From assembly GCA_907165135.1 (NCBI GenBank), contig OU015568.1, forward strand, positions 15,139,208-15,203,207: a DNA stretch of 64,000 bases. The letters run 5' to 3'. The notes beneath the pieces are model-generated. The model made no database searches and was not told the origin of the DNA. It saw nothing but the letters and a program-made list of their open reading frames with translations. The DNA comes from Oikopleura dioica. Lineage: Eukaryota > Chordata > Appendicularia > Copelata > Oikopleuridae. A program made the position numbers and the translations under genes. Shown here piece by piece: positions 10,723 through 24,592 of the stretch. Positions within the stretch are counted from its first letter, which is position 1. Each line of letters begins with the position of its first letter.

Positions 10723-13097
10723 TTATTGATATTTTGGCTGACTTTGGCTTTGCAGCTTCTCAATTCGTTCTTTGAGCGTCATGGCATTCTGAAATTATAA
10801 TTACCCGATGATACCGGTTTTATCATGTCTTACCCCTTTCTCATGGGTTGGCAGTGAAAATGAGCTTTTTTGTGCATTTGTGACTCGTCCAGGTCGACTT
10901 GGAGCTGGCTTCATTTCGGTCTTGAATGGAATCGGTTTTTGAGACAATACTCTTGACTCCTTAAATTTTTTATCAGCCGAAATTCGTGATTCAAGCATAA
11001 AGATCTATATCGAAAACGATACCTCTTGTTTCGGAGCGTTATCAATAGGAGAAGAGAATCTCTTCGCCAGGCCTTGAACAGATACTTTTCCAGGGCTTGA
11101 ATTTTCTTCTTTATCATTCTTTTGAGTAGTGTTTCTAATTTGATTTGAGACTGCTACATAAGTTGTTGGATTCACGACAGGACTGGTTGTTCTTTTTAGA
11201 CTAGGAATGACAGGTTTGGGGGGAATTGGCGTTTTTCGAGGTTGAAAATGTCGTCTGAAAATGATCAACTTTTGATTTAAAACTTTGAAGCGTTAATAGA
11301 TTGATCACGTGCCTAGAAGAAAGTGGAGAAAGCTGCGACTCTCTGTTAGCCGTCTCGTTGAGATTCATTCTGTTGATTCTATCTTTGACGGACATACTCT
11401 CCTCAACTGGAAAATGAGGCCGGATTCTATCCGGATCTGACTCTAATTTCGCGGCAATCGGTGTTTCAAGTTTTCTAATTGGCGGGCTCAGTCTACTGGG
11501 CACTTGATATTCGGCTAATTTTGGCTCATCAACCTTTTTTTCAACGTTTTTTGACTCGGATGCGTTGGTTTTTTGGTAAATTTGTCGACGCGCCCACTTT
11601 TCTGTTTCATTTTGGGTGTGGACTCACAGTCCTTTTACAACGAAAAATGCTGAGAAAAGTGGTTTCGATTGATGAGCCATAAACTGAATGGCTAGCAGAC
11701 GGAAAGGACTTGTTCATCTTCGTCTGGCTTCTGGCGCCATCGTCTGACACCGGCAAACTTATGTCTTCCTTTGTGTAGTAAGCTAAACTACCTGTTGAGC
11801 TTTCTTCGGGTTTTGATGGCTCTGATCTTGGCAAGGTTTGAAAACAAGTTACAATGATTGTTTTATGATTCCCAAATTACTGGTTATGTTAGATGATTTA
11901 AAACCACGTGGCTTAGCGTGACGTATTCATAATTTTTAATTGCTTCAAGAGCGGAGTTGTCGATTTCAACTTTTTACAGGTTATTCAATTTGCTTTAGGA
12001 GACGATTTTTAAGAATTTTCGTCAAAGAAAAAAGGTTTAAAATGTTTAATTGACGTCAATTTTATTCTGACTCCAACTGTTTGATTTGATGACTGTTAGT
12101 ATGAGGAGATTTGGGGGTTATTGAACAATGCTTACATTTTCTACGAAGACTAGAATGAACAACATTGAAATAACCTGACGCTGAGTGGTCTTTAGGCGGA
12201 GCTGGAGGTCTTCTTTTCGGCCGCGAATAATTGACGTTCTTCGCCAAGTTACTCGGCAGCGATTGGGTTCCGCCGTAGTAAATTGCCGGCGGAGTAGGTT
12301 GCCCAGAAGAACTCGAGTGAGAGCGAGACAATGCTCCTTCTGAACCCTGGTGTAAGAATCGCTCGTCGTCGATGCTTTCGTAAATTGCCGAATCGTCAAG
12401 TCGACTTTTCGGCCTTTCTTTTGGCTTTTTCGGAAAGAGCTTCCAAACTTTATCGAGCGCTTTTTGCATCGACTTCACTTTCGGCTTGTGTAATTCTTCA
12501 AGTTCCGCGTAATTCAAGTCTTCGTAAACATTTTCTTCATATTCCGCGCAGAGCGGTTTCAGAATGCCCGCAGTGCTCAATCGCATCAAAAACTTCATCC
12601 CTTCTGCTTTTTCCGCGAATTTGAATCGAATACTGTCATTCAGCGCCAAATTCGACCAGCGCGTTTTGCTCACGACTTCGAAAATGTCACAATCGTCAAA
12701 ATGAAAGCAGCAGTATTCATTGTTCGAGGACGGCCACAGTTCAAGGTAAAAATTCCCAATTTCCAGCTCGAAGAACTGGTCCCTCGGCGAGAGTTTTAAA
12801 CTCACAAACTCGTCCTCGCCATCCTAAATTGAAAGCTTTAAAGCTCAAGGACTCGACCTTACTTTTTACTATCAAAAAGTTTATGGCGATTTTTTACGAT
12901 TAGTTTCGCGGGAAGATTTGGGTAAAAGTAATGAATAAACTGGATTTATAAGCTCAAAATGACATCTTAACAAAAAGCTCTATTTAATGCTAAAAAATAT
13001 CTGTTTTGGCTTTTGTAAAAAAAAATTAACCGAAACTTACAATAGTGACAAGAGCAGTGAGTGTTTCCAAATCGTTGTAATCGAAGTTTTCGTTCAT
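10723..13097 (-). CDS. Putative cytoskeletal/signalling adaptor with N-terminal PH-like domain
   Basis: Minus-strand gene read as exons 13097-13041, 12823-12145, 11821-11638, 11554-~11315, 11254-11033, 11004-10834 and 10788-10723. The first two give a compact N-terminal domain of beta-rich character (FFELEIGNFYLELWPSS ... IRFKFAEKAEGMKFLMRL) resembling a PH/WH1 fold, though I cannot name it. After that come Pro/Ser-rich, probably disordered segments. Three short basic amphipathic motifs repeat along the tail: SVKDRINRMN, SVQGLAKRF and TLKERIEKL. If the exon-2 donor is not used, the first part ends at a stop at 12062, so this could be two transcripts. The 11315/11254 junction needs a GC donor. 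Confidence 0.55.
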
Positions 13098-13905
13098 TTG
13101 CTCTCTAATTCTTCGCGTTGGAGGCTAGGAGGTTCTCTGACACTGAGGCTGCTAAAATTTGATTGAGTCATAAAATTCAGAAGAACAGAATTATACGAAG
13201 ATCAGTTCGTTCTCAAAAACAAATATTGGCGGAAAAGCGAGCGAGCTCGAACCTCGGGCGCTCACAAGCTCATTCATCTCTCTCTCGTCTGCAGATAGTC
13301 ACGAGCTTAGCCTTTTTTGATTATTCACGTACCGACTGGAAACTTTAAGTGAAACATTGCTTAACTCAATTTTTTCAAGTTGGCTTTTTCAAAGAAGTAG
13401 TTAATTTTTAAGAAAAATAAGCGTAAATTAATCAATTAAAAATACATTATCCTCATTAAAATTAATTCTCTGTCTTCCATGATTTCAAAAACGAAAAGTA
13501 TTCGCTTGTTGCCTAGCTACCTTTTTCCGCTCCTCCCTTTTTTGTTTTGGTTTTCTTTCACCAAATACAAATGTTTATGCGTCTCACCTTTTTCGTCCGC
13601 CGCGGCAATCAATATCCCGTTTTTCTCCTTTTGAAAATAGATCAAATGCAAGAAAACGATTCTTGTTAGAAAAAAATAGCAAATTTTCCGTTGATTCTTT
13701 ATCCTCGTAATGAAAGAAAAAGCATTTGAGCCGCGGAAAGTTCATCCCGGGGGAGCGCGCTAATTAATGAATACATTAATTGATTGATTGAAATCGAAAA
13801 TTTAAGAAAGACATTTGTCACAGCCTTCTGTCATCCTCTTTGATTTCGGCTTGCCGAGATGACCCATCTTTCAAATGCTGCTTTAACTGAATCAACCATC
13901 TCATC
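13098..13905. other. Intergenic, no feature supported
   Basis: About 800 bp between divergent and convergent neighbours. No ORF with coding character and no repeat family recognised; probably contains the 5' region of the minus-strand adaptor gene. Confidence 0.4.
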
Positions 13906-14109
13906 TCAGGATAAATCAATTCTTTGTATTGGCCACTCAGTTGTTCCAGTTTGTCCAGCAAAAACGTAAATTGACCTTCCGACCAAAACCATCATCGAGA
14001 CCGACCGCGGAATGCTTCTTGTGCGGAATGAGGTCTCTTTGTTGATTTCACCATCATGTCTCGTCACTGCAGCGCAATTTTGCGCAAAAATTAAAAGTAA
14101 TTTCCACAT
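13906..14109 (-). CDS. Small secreted protein, possible Kelch-motif fragment
   Basis: 67 residues from the ATG at 14109. It has a signal-peptide-like MWKLLLIFAQNCAAV and a segment GRSIYVFAGQ that resembles one Kelch blade strand, as in the Kelch-like genes at 33-36 kb. It has no detectable partner exons, so it is either a very short gene or a fragment. Confidence 0.35.
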   Translation of the reverse strand: MWKLLLIFAQNCAAVTRHDGEINKETSFRTRSIPRSVSMMVLVGRSIYVFAGQTGTTEWPIQRIDLS

Positions 14110-14551
14110 TATGAAAAAAGTCGCACTGTTAGAAAGAGACAGGAAAAGTAAATATTTCTTCTTCAACGTTGTTAATTTAATGTCGATAAATTGATTATGT
14201 AAGTTACAGTAATGCTGCGACTGACTTTTGAACTAACAGAAAATCAACCGAAGCCTTGTCTCTAGAATAAAATTGTTTCCAGGAGCTGAATCGAGACAAT
14301 GTCCAGTTTATCGCTTGAAACATGTGCTGCAATTCTACCGCCTATCGCGACTCTTTCAATTCTGCTCGGATAAAATCTTCAAAAGAAAATCATCGTCCGA
14401 TAAAATTTGTTCGCTTTCAAGTTCCTCCAGAAACGTTAGTGTCTCTAGACTCGAGTTTGTCATTACAGTCGTGTTTACCAGTTAAATCAGTTGTATTTCC
14501 TGCGAAGAGCTCACGAAGAGAGCGAGAAAATCGAGGCGAAAGCTGACGAAA

Positions 14552-15449
14552 ATGTATCCAAGCTCGGCGGCTGAGTATAGCGAGCCATACGAACAAGCGC
14601 CAAAGTCAATTCTCCTGAACTCGTCGGAAAATCAGCCTCAAGACCTGAATCAAGGGCGCAAGAGCATCAGAGTAAGCAAATACGTCACAGATGGAGAAGT
14701 GACGAGGATGAAAGTCAAGTACAAAAAACAACGATCAAATAAGCTTTTAGAGCTCACGAACAAGGTAGATAAGTAAAAAGGGCAGTACAGTTTAAACTTA
14801 TTTCAGGCGCTAGAAGAAGGAGCAAAAGCGGAGAAAAATGCAGTTGAAAATACAGATCGAGCGCGGAAAATTCATGAGAAGCAGGAACAAATTTATGATG
14901 AGTTTGTCAAAGCAGAAACTCGAAGCAAAGAGATCAACAGGGGGATGATGTTCTCGCTCATTTGTGTGGTTAGTGCCCATTTATGATTAAATTAATTTAA
15001 CTATATTTCGAAGCCTCTTCGAAAAATAACCCGTTGCTTCCGGAAAGAAAAGAAGCGCGAGCGGGCATACTACGAAGAAAGCGAAAAAGAAAAGCTTCGT
15101 CGAGAACGGGTTGAAAGAGTCGAAAGAAATCATCAACGTCGCGTCAGTTCTGTCGATCCACCGAGAAAATCCGTCCAGCTTCGACAAGCGCGAGCCGGAG
15201 TAGCCACGGGTTTTTGATATTTCATTTTTCATCATTAAAATTTGATATTTTTCTTGAGTCAATGTCGAAAACCATGAAAAAGCGAATTTGAAGTCTATGG
15301 CACTAAATATCAACTCGGAAACAAAGAAGCAAAATGAACACATTGATGCATCGATGAAGCTTGCGGAAAAAAATAAGAAGCGAATTTCGCGTGTGAATAG
15401 AAATCTCAATGAAAACTTGGAAGGCAAACACGATGGATGGGGATTCTAG
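14552..15449 (+). CDS. SNAP-25 family Qbc-SNARE (SNAP-29-like)
   Basis: Four exons (14552-14764, 14807-14968, 15014-15209, 15259-15449) join in phase to 253 residues, close to SNAP-29 length. The Qb helix runs through exons 1-2 (SNKLLELTNKALEEGAKA ... IHEKQEQIYDEFVK). A highly basic, charged linker fills exon 3, and the Qc helix fills exon 4 (LKSMALNINSETKKQNEHID), with the MAL.I..E...QN signature of SNAP Qc helices. The protein ends GKHDGWGF. It should act in membrane fusion with syntaxin and VAMP partners. There is no clear palmitoylated Cys cluster; a short hydrophobic GMMFSLICV closes exon 2. Pieces of exons 3-4 are duplicated at 19750-19941. Confidence 0.82.
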
Positions 15450-16125
15450 CTCTACTCTGCCACCTGTATCATTTTCAAGCTGTTATTTTAAAACTCAGGC
15501 GTCGACCTCTCTCTCTCTATGCGTTCTTGATCAATCTATCAAATAAGGCATTAACAAAACAAAATTTATTTTCCTTTTCTGCATATTCACATAAAATTTC
15601 CAAAATGACATTTTCGGCATCAATTTCAGAATGTCCAGTTGTACCAGTAGAAAGTGACATTTTTAAAGAATGTGACGGTTTTAGACAGCGCCTATGTTAG
15701 CCAGGCAATTCGCGAATGAAAAATAGACGAAAAGACAGGTCATCTTTGGTTTAATCTAGGTTAACCAAGAGGCCGGGGATATGAAGGAAAAAGTTAAATG
15801 GCTGTAAAACTTAAAGACCCTTATCTTCAAAAACAAACATCAAAGAAATTCCTTGATGGGTTGTTTTGCTCTCACAAAAAACAGACATATAAAAAGAGAG
15901 AAGAGATATTTTGACCCTTATATTAACGGCCTCTTCGTTAACCCTAGGAGACAGAGTTCTTTCGTCTTTTTTAAATTCGCGAATTCCTTGAGTCTTACTT
16001 AGAGGCCATCCCGTGCAGTTGTAAGACGTGCTGCCCAAAACGTCTTCTTGGTCATTTCATGTTAATCCAAATTCTAACTAAACGAAAATTAAAGACACTA
16101 GCTTTCATTTAAATCGGAAAGACTT
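15450..16125. other. Intergenic, no feature supported
   Basis: Only short ORFs without splice support. A possible minus-strand reading around 15811-16038 was considered but not convincing. Confidence 0.35.
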
Positions 16126-16919
16126 TTATTTGTCAGCCTCATCGGACAAATTTTTGTCGAATTCTTCTTTTTTTCTCGCAGAGATGTCTTCTTTTGTAGA
16201 AGCACCCTTTTTCAATTATAATCTATAATTCATAGAAACCAAACCAGCGAAAATTTCGGCCTAGAAATACAAGGATAGCTCAAATGACCGCCGGTTTTAA
16301 GGGGATAGAACTAGGTTTTTCGAAAATAGCCGATTCTAGCCCGGCGCTCAAAGCCAGGAGAACTTAGATTTTCAAATTTTCTCTTCGGCTAAAGATAGAA
16401 CAAACCTAGATCTAACAACATTTTTCTTAAATTTTTTTTTCGTCAACTCATTTTGACGTTAGAGAGCAAAACTTCGACACACCTCTTCGAAAGTCGCAAT
16501 TTTAGCGTATTCGCGTCCTCAAATTTCTCGAGTCACGTGACTAGCCAAATTTTTCAAATCTCATTTTAAGATAGTTTAACCCTTTATCTAGCAACATTTT
16601 TGATGAAATTGCGTTAGCAAAAGTAAAAACAAGTTTTTCTTATTAAAGGGTGCCTCCCGAAAATCACGGTTTTTCGAAAATCTAGTTCTACCTCCTTAAG
16701 GTCCGAAATCGGATAAAAAGCGGCAGTATTTCGAGTTTTATACAAAGGTGACGAGATACAGCTATTTGCAAACAATATACGTCGACCGGGTTGTCGGGGA
16801 ACCAGGGGACAAATTTTAATGAAACATAATTGTCTTCGCACTTGAGCGCCTTCTGAGGGCAAGCAATTTCGGCTCCATAAAATCAAGGTTCCAACAAGAA
16901 AAATCAGCAGAATAAACAA
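16126..16919 (-). CDS. Tentative small membrane protein gene with an intronic inverted repeat
   Basis: The proposed first exon begins at 16919 with a hydrophobic MFILLIFLVGTLILW. A hydrophilic terminal exon ends at 16126-16128, reading ASTKEDISARKKEEFDK. Between them, ~16300-16330 and ~16663-16695 are inverted copies (GATAGAACTAG...TTTTCGAAAA), so a fold-back element may fill the intron. The join is not proven and the middle exons are not resolved. Confidence 0.3.
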
Positions 16920-16926
16920 ACTGAAA

Positions 16927-19570
<2,644 letters not shown>

Positions 19571-19749
19571 AAATCAACAACGAATGAAAGTGATTAATAC
19601 CATTTAAATGTTATTTTCTTCCTGATCCGACGAATGAATCTATAAGCATGCAATAAACTGACCTTATACTTTATGCTTTTTCCTTCAAAAATTTGAATTT
19701 TTTAAAAACGCCATATTTTTGGTTTTTAATTCGTTCTCAGGTTAGACTT

Positions 19750-19941
19750 GCGAAGAAAAACGCGTTGCTTTTGCGGAAAGAGAGAAAACAGAAACGAGAG
19801 CGGGGGTCTTACGGAGAAAGCGATAAAGAAAAGCTTCGTCGAGAGCGGGTAGAAAGAGTCGAAAGAAATCATCAATGATGAAGCTTGCGGAGAAATCTCA
19901 ATGAAAATCTGGAAGGCAAACACGATGGATGGGGATTCTAG
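19750..19941 (+). pseudogene. Duplicated fragment of the SNAP-family SNARE gene
   Basis: Strongly resembles parts of 15030-15449: the basic linker region (CTTCGTCGAGAGCGGGT...GAAAGAGTCGAAAGAAATCA) is directly fused to the last ~70 bp of the Qc exon including the GGGGATTCTAG stop. The intervening intron and most of the Qc helix are missing, so it cannot encode a functional SNARE. It lies just downstream of the DUF3050 gene. Confidence 0.75.
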
Positions 19942-20560
19942 CTCTAATCTGTAACCTGAATCATCTTTTCACGCTCTCGTTTCTCATACTGATTTTTTCA
20001 AATAAAATGATTTTTATGAAAAATAAACATATTTTCTTTGAACGCCAAACATTTTTGGTTGAACGATTATTGAGCAAGATAATTTTAGTTTTTACTAAAC
20101 ATAGATTTCGCCCAACAAACGTAGCGATGCAAATCAAAAATAGAAGTGACGTGAAGTATTTTTAACATCCGAATTACCGCTTCTTCTCGCTCTGGAATAT
20201 TGAAGCCAAGGTTATGCAATTTGAGAAAGTTTGATTGAACAAGATGCGCTATCGTAGCAGAAGTGACCTTGTCCGAATTTTCAGCTTGACCATGTTTTAT
20301 GATTTTTTCATCAAAAATTATCATCCACGTTGACTTGATATCCTTTATTTTTCTGATTTTTTATATCAAAAACTTAGGCAAAGTTCGATTCAGAGAATCA
20401 ATCGGCGAATTCAAGATCATTGATTCGATTATTTGTCGAAGAAAATGATGACCAGCTGACGCCTATTCTCGACAACTGACGATTTACGGTATAAAGAGCT
20501 CCAGCCAGAGAATAATTGCAAAATGAAAATACAGTGATTTGCAAAAAGATTTAAAATGAA
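19942..20560. other. Intergenic with weak minus-strand coding candidate
   Basis: A minus-strand ORF (20324-20085) reads through IFDEKIIKHGQ ... AHLVQSNFLKLHNLGF and may extend upstream to an ATG near 20423 (MILNSPIDSLNRTLP). The splice phase did not work out, so it is recorded only as a candidate small gene. Confidence 0.25.
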
Positions 20561-21017
20561 ATTCTCAACATGCCTTTCGAAAATGACGTGGTGGGTATCC
20601 TCTTGAAATTTCGAAGTATAAATATTGCTTTCTTTTTTTATATTGTCTTTAAAATAAAAATCTGCTACTTTATCCTATACTTATTAGATGTACCCATCAA
20701 ATGATGTGAGTGACGGACCTTATGGAGCTTACAAAGTGCTAGGGATTGACAATTACTGACTGATCGAAATTCAAAATTATTTTGCCTATCCGTCACTTTC
20801 GAAGAAATTTCGCAAAACCGACTCGATTATTTTTAATTATGTTAGCTTTTTGTGATCCGCTGCGGCATTTCTCACAATTTCGGCTATTTTAATCATTGCT
20901 GTCTTCTATCTGGGTCATTGGTGGCGTTGTTTGGTGCTGCTAAAAGCGCTCCGCCGCGCTAGATTTTCAACGAAGGCACAATTTTTTTTTATTTTTCGAT
21001 AAGGAGAGAAAACGAAG

Positions 21018-24000
21018 ATGAGGACGTTACTTTTCCAAGCGCTGATTTTTGGTAAATTTTTTCAAGAAACAATTTTCTTTATTTTTATTTCCCTTTATAA
21101 CTGCAAATTCAGGCGCATTTGCCGACTACTGGGTGAACTTGCGGCTGTGCTCGGACAAGAATCGGAAAACCGGCGTTCTCCAAGACGCGATTGTTACTGG
21201 CGGTAAACTCTTTCTCATCAACGACGTGGTCAAAGGCGCAGCAACTTGGAAAATGAAAAATATGGGCGCGACAGAGTGTTCTCCAAAATACTGCAAATGG
21301 CAACTCAACGGAAAGTACAACGTCAATTTCAAAGAAATGATGAAGATCGGCCCTTTTCCGGGAAACATCAAAGACGCCTCCTTCATGGCGATCGACTACA
21401 GAAGCATGGACATTCTCTGCGTAGAGGAGTTTACGATCGACGGAGGAAACGGCAAGAAACTCGACATTCTGGAAAACTACATTTCTTGGGCGTGGGATCC
21501 TTCTCAAGGGCGCCAGAACTGGGAATCGAGAACCAATCGCAAACTCGCTTACTGGTCGACCATGTGTTCAGACAAGTCCGTAACTGACGACGAACACGTG
21601 ATCAAATCATCGCCGAATGCAAAGGTCGCTGAACTGGTAAAGACGGGATTTCTTTCACACAAGATCGTCCCGCCAAATGGAAACCCTCTCGTCCTCACCG
21701 CGCCTTTTCACCAGTCTTGCCGGCAACACATCGTGATTCAGACGCGTCTGGTCAACGAGTGTCGCGAAGGAACTCACAATTGCCACGAACACGCAATTTG
21801 TTCGGATACGAAGAACGCATTCAGCTGCAAATGCAAACCTGGCTACGTCGGAAACGGATTCATGGTCAACGCGCTCCTCAGCCAGGAATTGGTCGACGAG
21901 ATCGGCTGCAAGGTAGATAATGTGAGTACTAACACCAACGCTTGGAGAGCAAAACGCTTCGATTTTCCCGGAAAAATGTAGGAAAATCAAGAATACGAAA
22001 ATTCCAAGCTATTTTCGCTGTGCACTACTAACACCGGTGAAACTGAATGAACACTTTTAACAACAAATAATTAACACAATTACACTTGTTTAACACTTTT
22101 ACCAAAAATAGCCCCCTCCACCGACGATTGTCTCCATAAAGTCGCAAAACGATGAGTTTATCATTTCTGGAAGAAACTTTAAAAACTTGGACGGAAGCAG
22201 CGGAGTCGCTCTCATCGATGGAAAACCAATCGACGCTGAGTTCTTCAAGGACCGAGTGATTTTGAGCGAATTGGAAAGATACCTAGACGAAACTGATTTT
22301 TACGGGATAGAAATTGAAACTGAAGGAGGAATTTCCAACAGAAAGACTTTCAAGTTTGTTGCTCCAGAAACGACAACAGAAATTGTCACGACAACAACAA
22401 CAACCACAACTACTACAACGACAACAACTACTACTACATCAACCACGACGACGACGACGACGACAACAACGACTACTACTACAACAACCACGACGACAAC
22501 ATCAACAACTACAACGACAACGACAACTACGACTTCGATTCCCGAAACAACTGAGATGGAATGGACCACCACGTAAGTCCCAATAGAATTTTGACGCTGA
22601 TTTTTAATTCTGAAAATGCAAATAAAATTAAGAACGGCAAGCAAATCTCCTTACCGCCCGCATATTGTCCGCGTGATTAACGCTGAAGAAACTCTCAATA
22701 TTCGAGGTAAGACTTTACTGATAAGCTTTTCCTTACCATCCCTTTATTAAGGAGAGAGATTTGAAAATTCTGATTACACTGAAGGGCGTGTGTTAATAAA
22801 CGGCAAGACGGTTCCAGCAGTCTTCAATGGCAAACGATACGCTGTTAATCACGCTGCTGTTCCTTACGAAGAAGGAGAGCTAGAAATCGTTATCCAAACT
22901 GATTTCGGAAGATCAGATGCCTTCGTTATCGCCAGCGAGGAAGAAACAACGACGACGACCACAACTACAACCACGACAACGTCAACAACGACCCCGACAA
23001 CCACAACCACAAAAAACAAGCGACCATTCATTCAATACGTCGCCGAAGACGAAGAAGATTCGCTGTTCATCGCCGGAGAAAATCTCTCATCATCAACCCG
23101 CGTGTTTATCAACAACAGACTTGTTGAGTCAGACTTTTCTCACGGCGAGGGAGTCGCAACCATCGGTCACTTGCCGACGGGATACTACACGATGCACGTA
23201 GAAACAAAAATGGGGTTTCAAATATGGTCACTTTTCTCCGATCGAAAGAAGAAACCACAACTGATGTTCAAACAACGACTAGGACAACAACACAGACTAC
23301 TGTTTCACCACCGGAAATTTATGGAATCATGTACCTAAGCGATGATATAACACTTATCCGCGCTGGAAACCATCAACTTCCCGAATTCGGATACCTCTTC
23401 GTCGATGACAAAGAAATCTACAATTACTCAGTGGAGGAAACTGGCAACATCAGCCTCGACGTCTCCAACATGGAAAATGGAGAGCATACGGTGCAAATTC
23501 ACACCGTCTATGGCGCCTCGAACAAGAAAATCTTCACAACTTATCATCAGGTTTTTGAAATAATTCATAACAGAAGAAAAAACTGTTTTTAGGAGCCAGA
23601 AATCACCGCGGTTTTCCCGATCGAAGAAGGATTCAGAATCATCGGTCGGTTTTTCGGAAGTCAAAGTGTAGGTGATCACGTGGTCGCCATCGACGGAGAA
23701 AATAAGCAACACAAATTGAGGATCACCTCTTGGAATAACACGATCATCGAGGTCGAATCTGATCCAACTCTTTCCACAGGAACAGTTCATCAAAATCATA
23801 TTTCTTAGATTTTATTCAATTAATCACATTCAATCAATTCATAAAACATCTTTACTGAACTGTAATCAGGCATCTATAATTTCCGAATCAACTTACACAA
23901 CGGGCGTCTTTCCAACGAGTCACCTGTTGGAATCGTTTCTCAGACATTCGAAGAGCCAGTTGAAGAATCTCAAGCATCCAACAAGAAATCAGTCTTTCCC

Positions 24001-24273
24001 GAAATGCTAATGGACTTTGCTGAAATCGAGTATGAATCAGAAGAAGAGGAAGAAGTTGAAGAACAAGAGGAAGATGATAACGAAGGAAACGCTCCCTGCA
24101 ACGATGGAAACGCCTACTGGCCAGTGGCGAAGAAGATCGACAATTTGCGAATTCTGCAGCAATTTGTTGTAGAGAGAAACAACAAGCAACTTACTGAGCG
24201 TTTTACATCTTTTGCCGAAAGAGTAGGCGCAAGACTGGAGAAGGAGCTTCTGAGAAAATTAAAGCACTACTAA
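21018..24273 (+). CDS. Large secreted protein with EGF domain, IPT-like repeats and Thr-rich linkers
   Basis: Exons 21018-21051, 21113-21921, 22112-22572, 22633-22706, 22752-23550, 23593-23779 and 23870-24273 give ~922 residues. There is a signal peptide (MRTLLFQALIFGAFA), a ~220-residue N-terminal domain, then an EGF module (CREGTHNCHEHAIC...CKCKPGYVGNG). At least four IPT/TIG-like beta domains follow (pattern FIISGRNF..., LFIAGENL..., FRIIGRFFG) separated by poly-Thr mucin-like linkers encoded by ACN repeats (22370-22540, 22945-23010). It ends with an acidic segment and an amphipathic helix. Intron 23780-23869 requires GA...AG ends (AG|GAACAG). One extra A in the run 23206-23210 is needed to read VETKNGVSNMVTF. 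Likely extracellular matrix or house component; no exact homologue recognised. Confidence 0.8.
22366..22551 (+). repeat. ACN trinucleotide-type repeat encoding poly-Thr
   Basis: Mixed ACA/ACG/ACT codons encode about 60 near-continuous Thr inside the secreted IPT/EGF protein. Codon use is mixed rather than a pure microsatellite, which suggests selection on the Thr tract. A second, shorter tract lies at 22945-23010. Confidence 0.85.
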
Positions 24274-24592
24274 AATATCTTCTGTACATAAAATTATCAC
24301 CTCAGCAACTGATTAACTATAATCAAAAATAATAAATAACTAAAAGCTTCTAAAAGTTAGCATTCAGTATTTCTCTAATAGAAAGTTGCAAACTTTCTAA
24401 AAAATCATTCGGCCGAAATTCTCATTGTAAGTTCAAATTTTGAACAATAATTCCTTGCTGAATTCTCAGATAATTTTTCTTGGGTATTCGCTCTGCCCCA
24501 GGCGGTGGGAGCACCAGTCTGCGGTGCAAGAATATTTTTGATTTGACCTTACTAAAATAAAATTTCCTTTTTCGTAACTAAAGAGACTTGAA
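24274..24592. other. Intergenic between secreted IPT protein and fucosyltransferase gene
   Basis: AT-rich 3' flank and 5' leader, no gene. An AATAAATAA stretch near 24328 could serve as a polyadenylation signal. Confidence 0.35.

Noticed and set aside
20583-20760. Small peptide gene ending KVLGIDNY
   Set aside because: A short exon after TTAG at 20690 reads well, but no upstream exon joins it in phase with acceptable splice sites.
22300-22644. Minus-strand ORF rich in Val (poly-Val)
   Set aside because: It is the complement of the poly-Thr tract of the secreted IPT/EGF gene and has no independent support.
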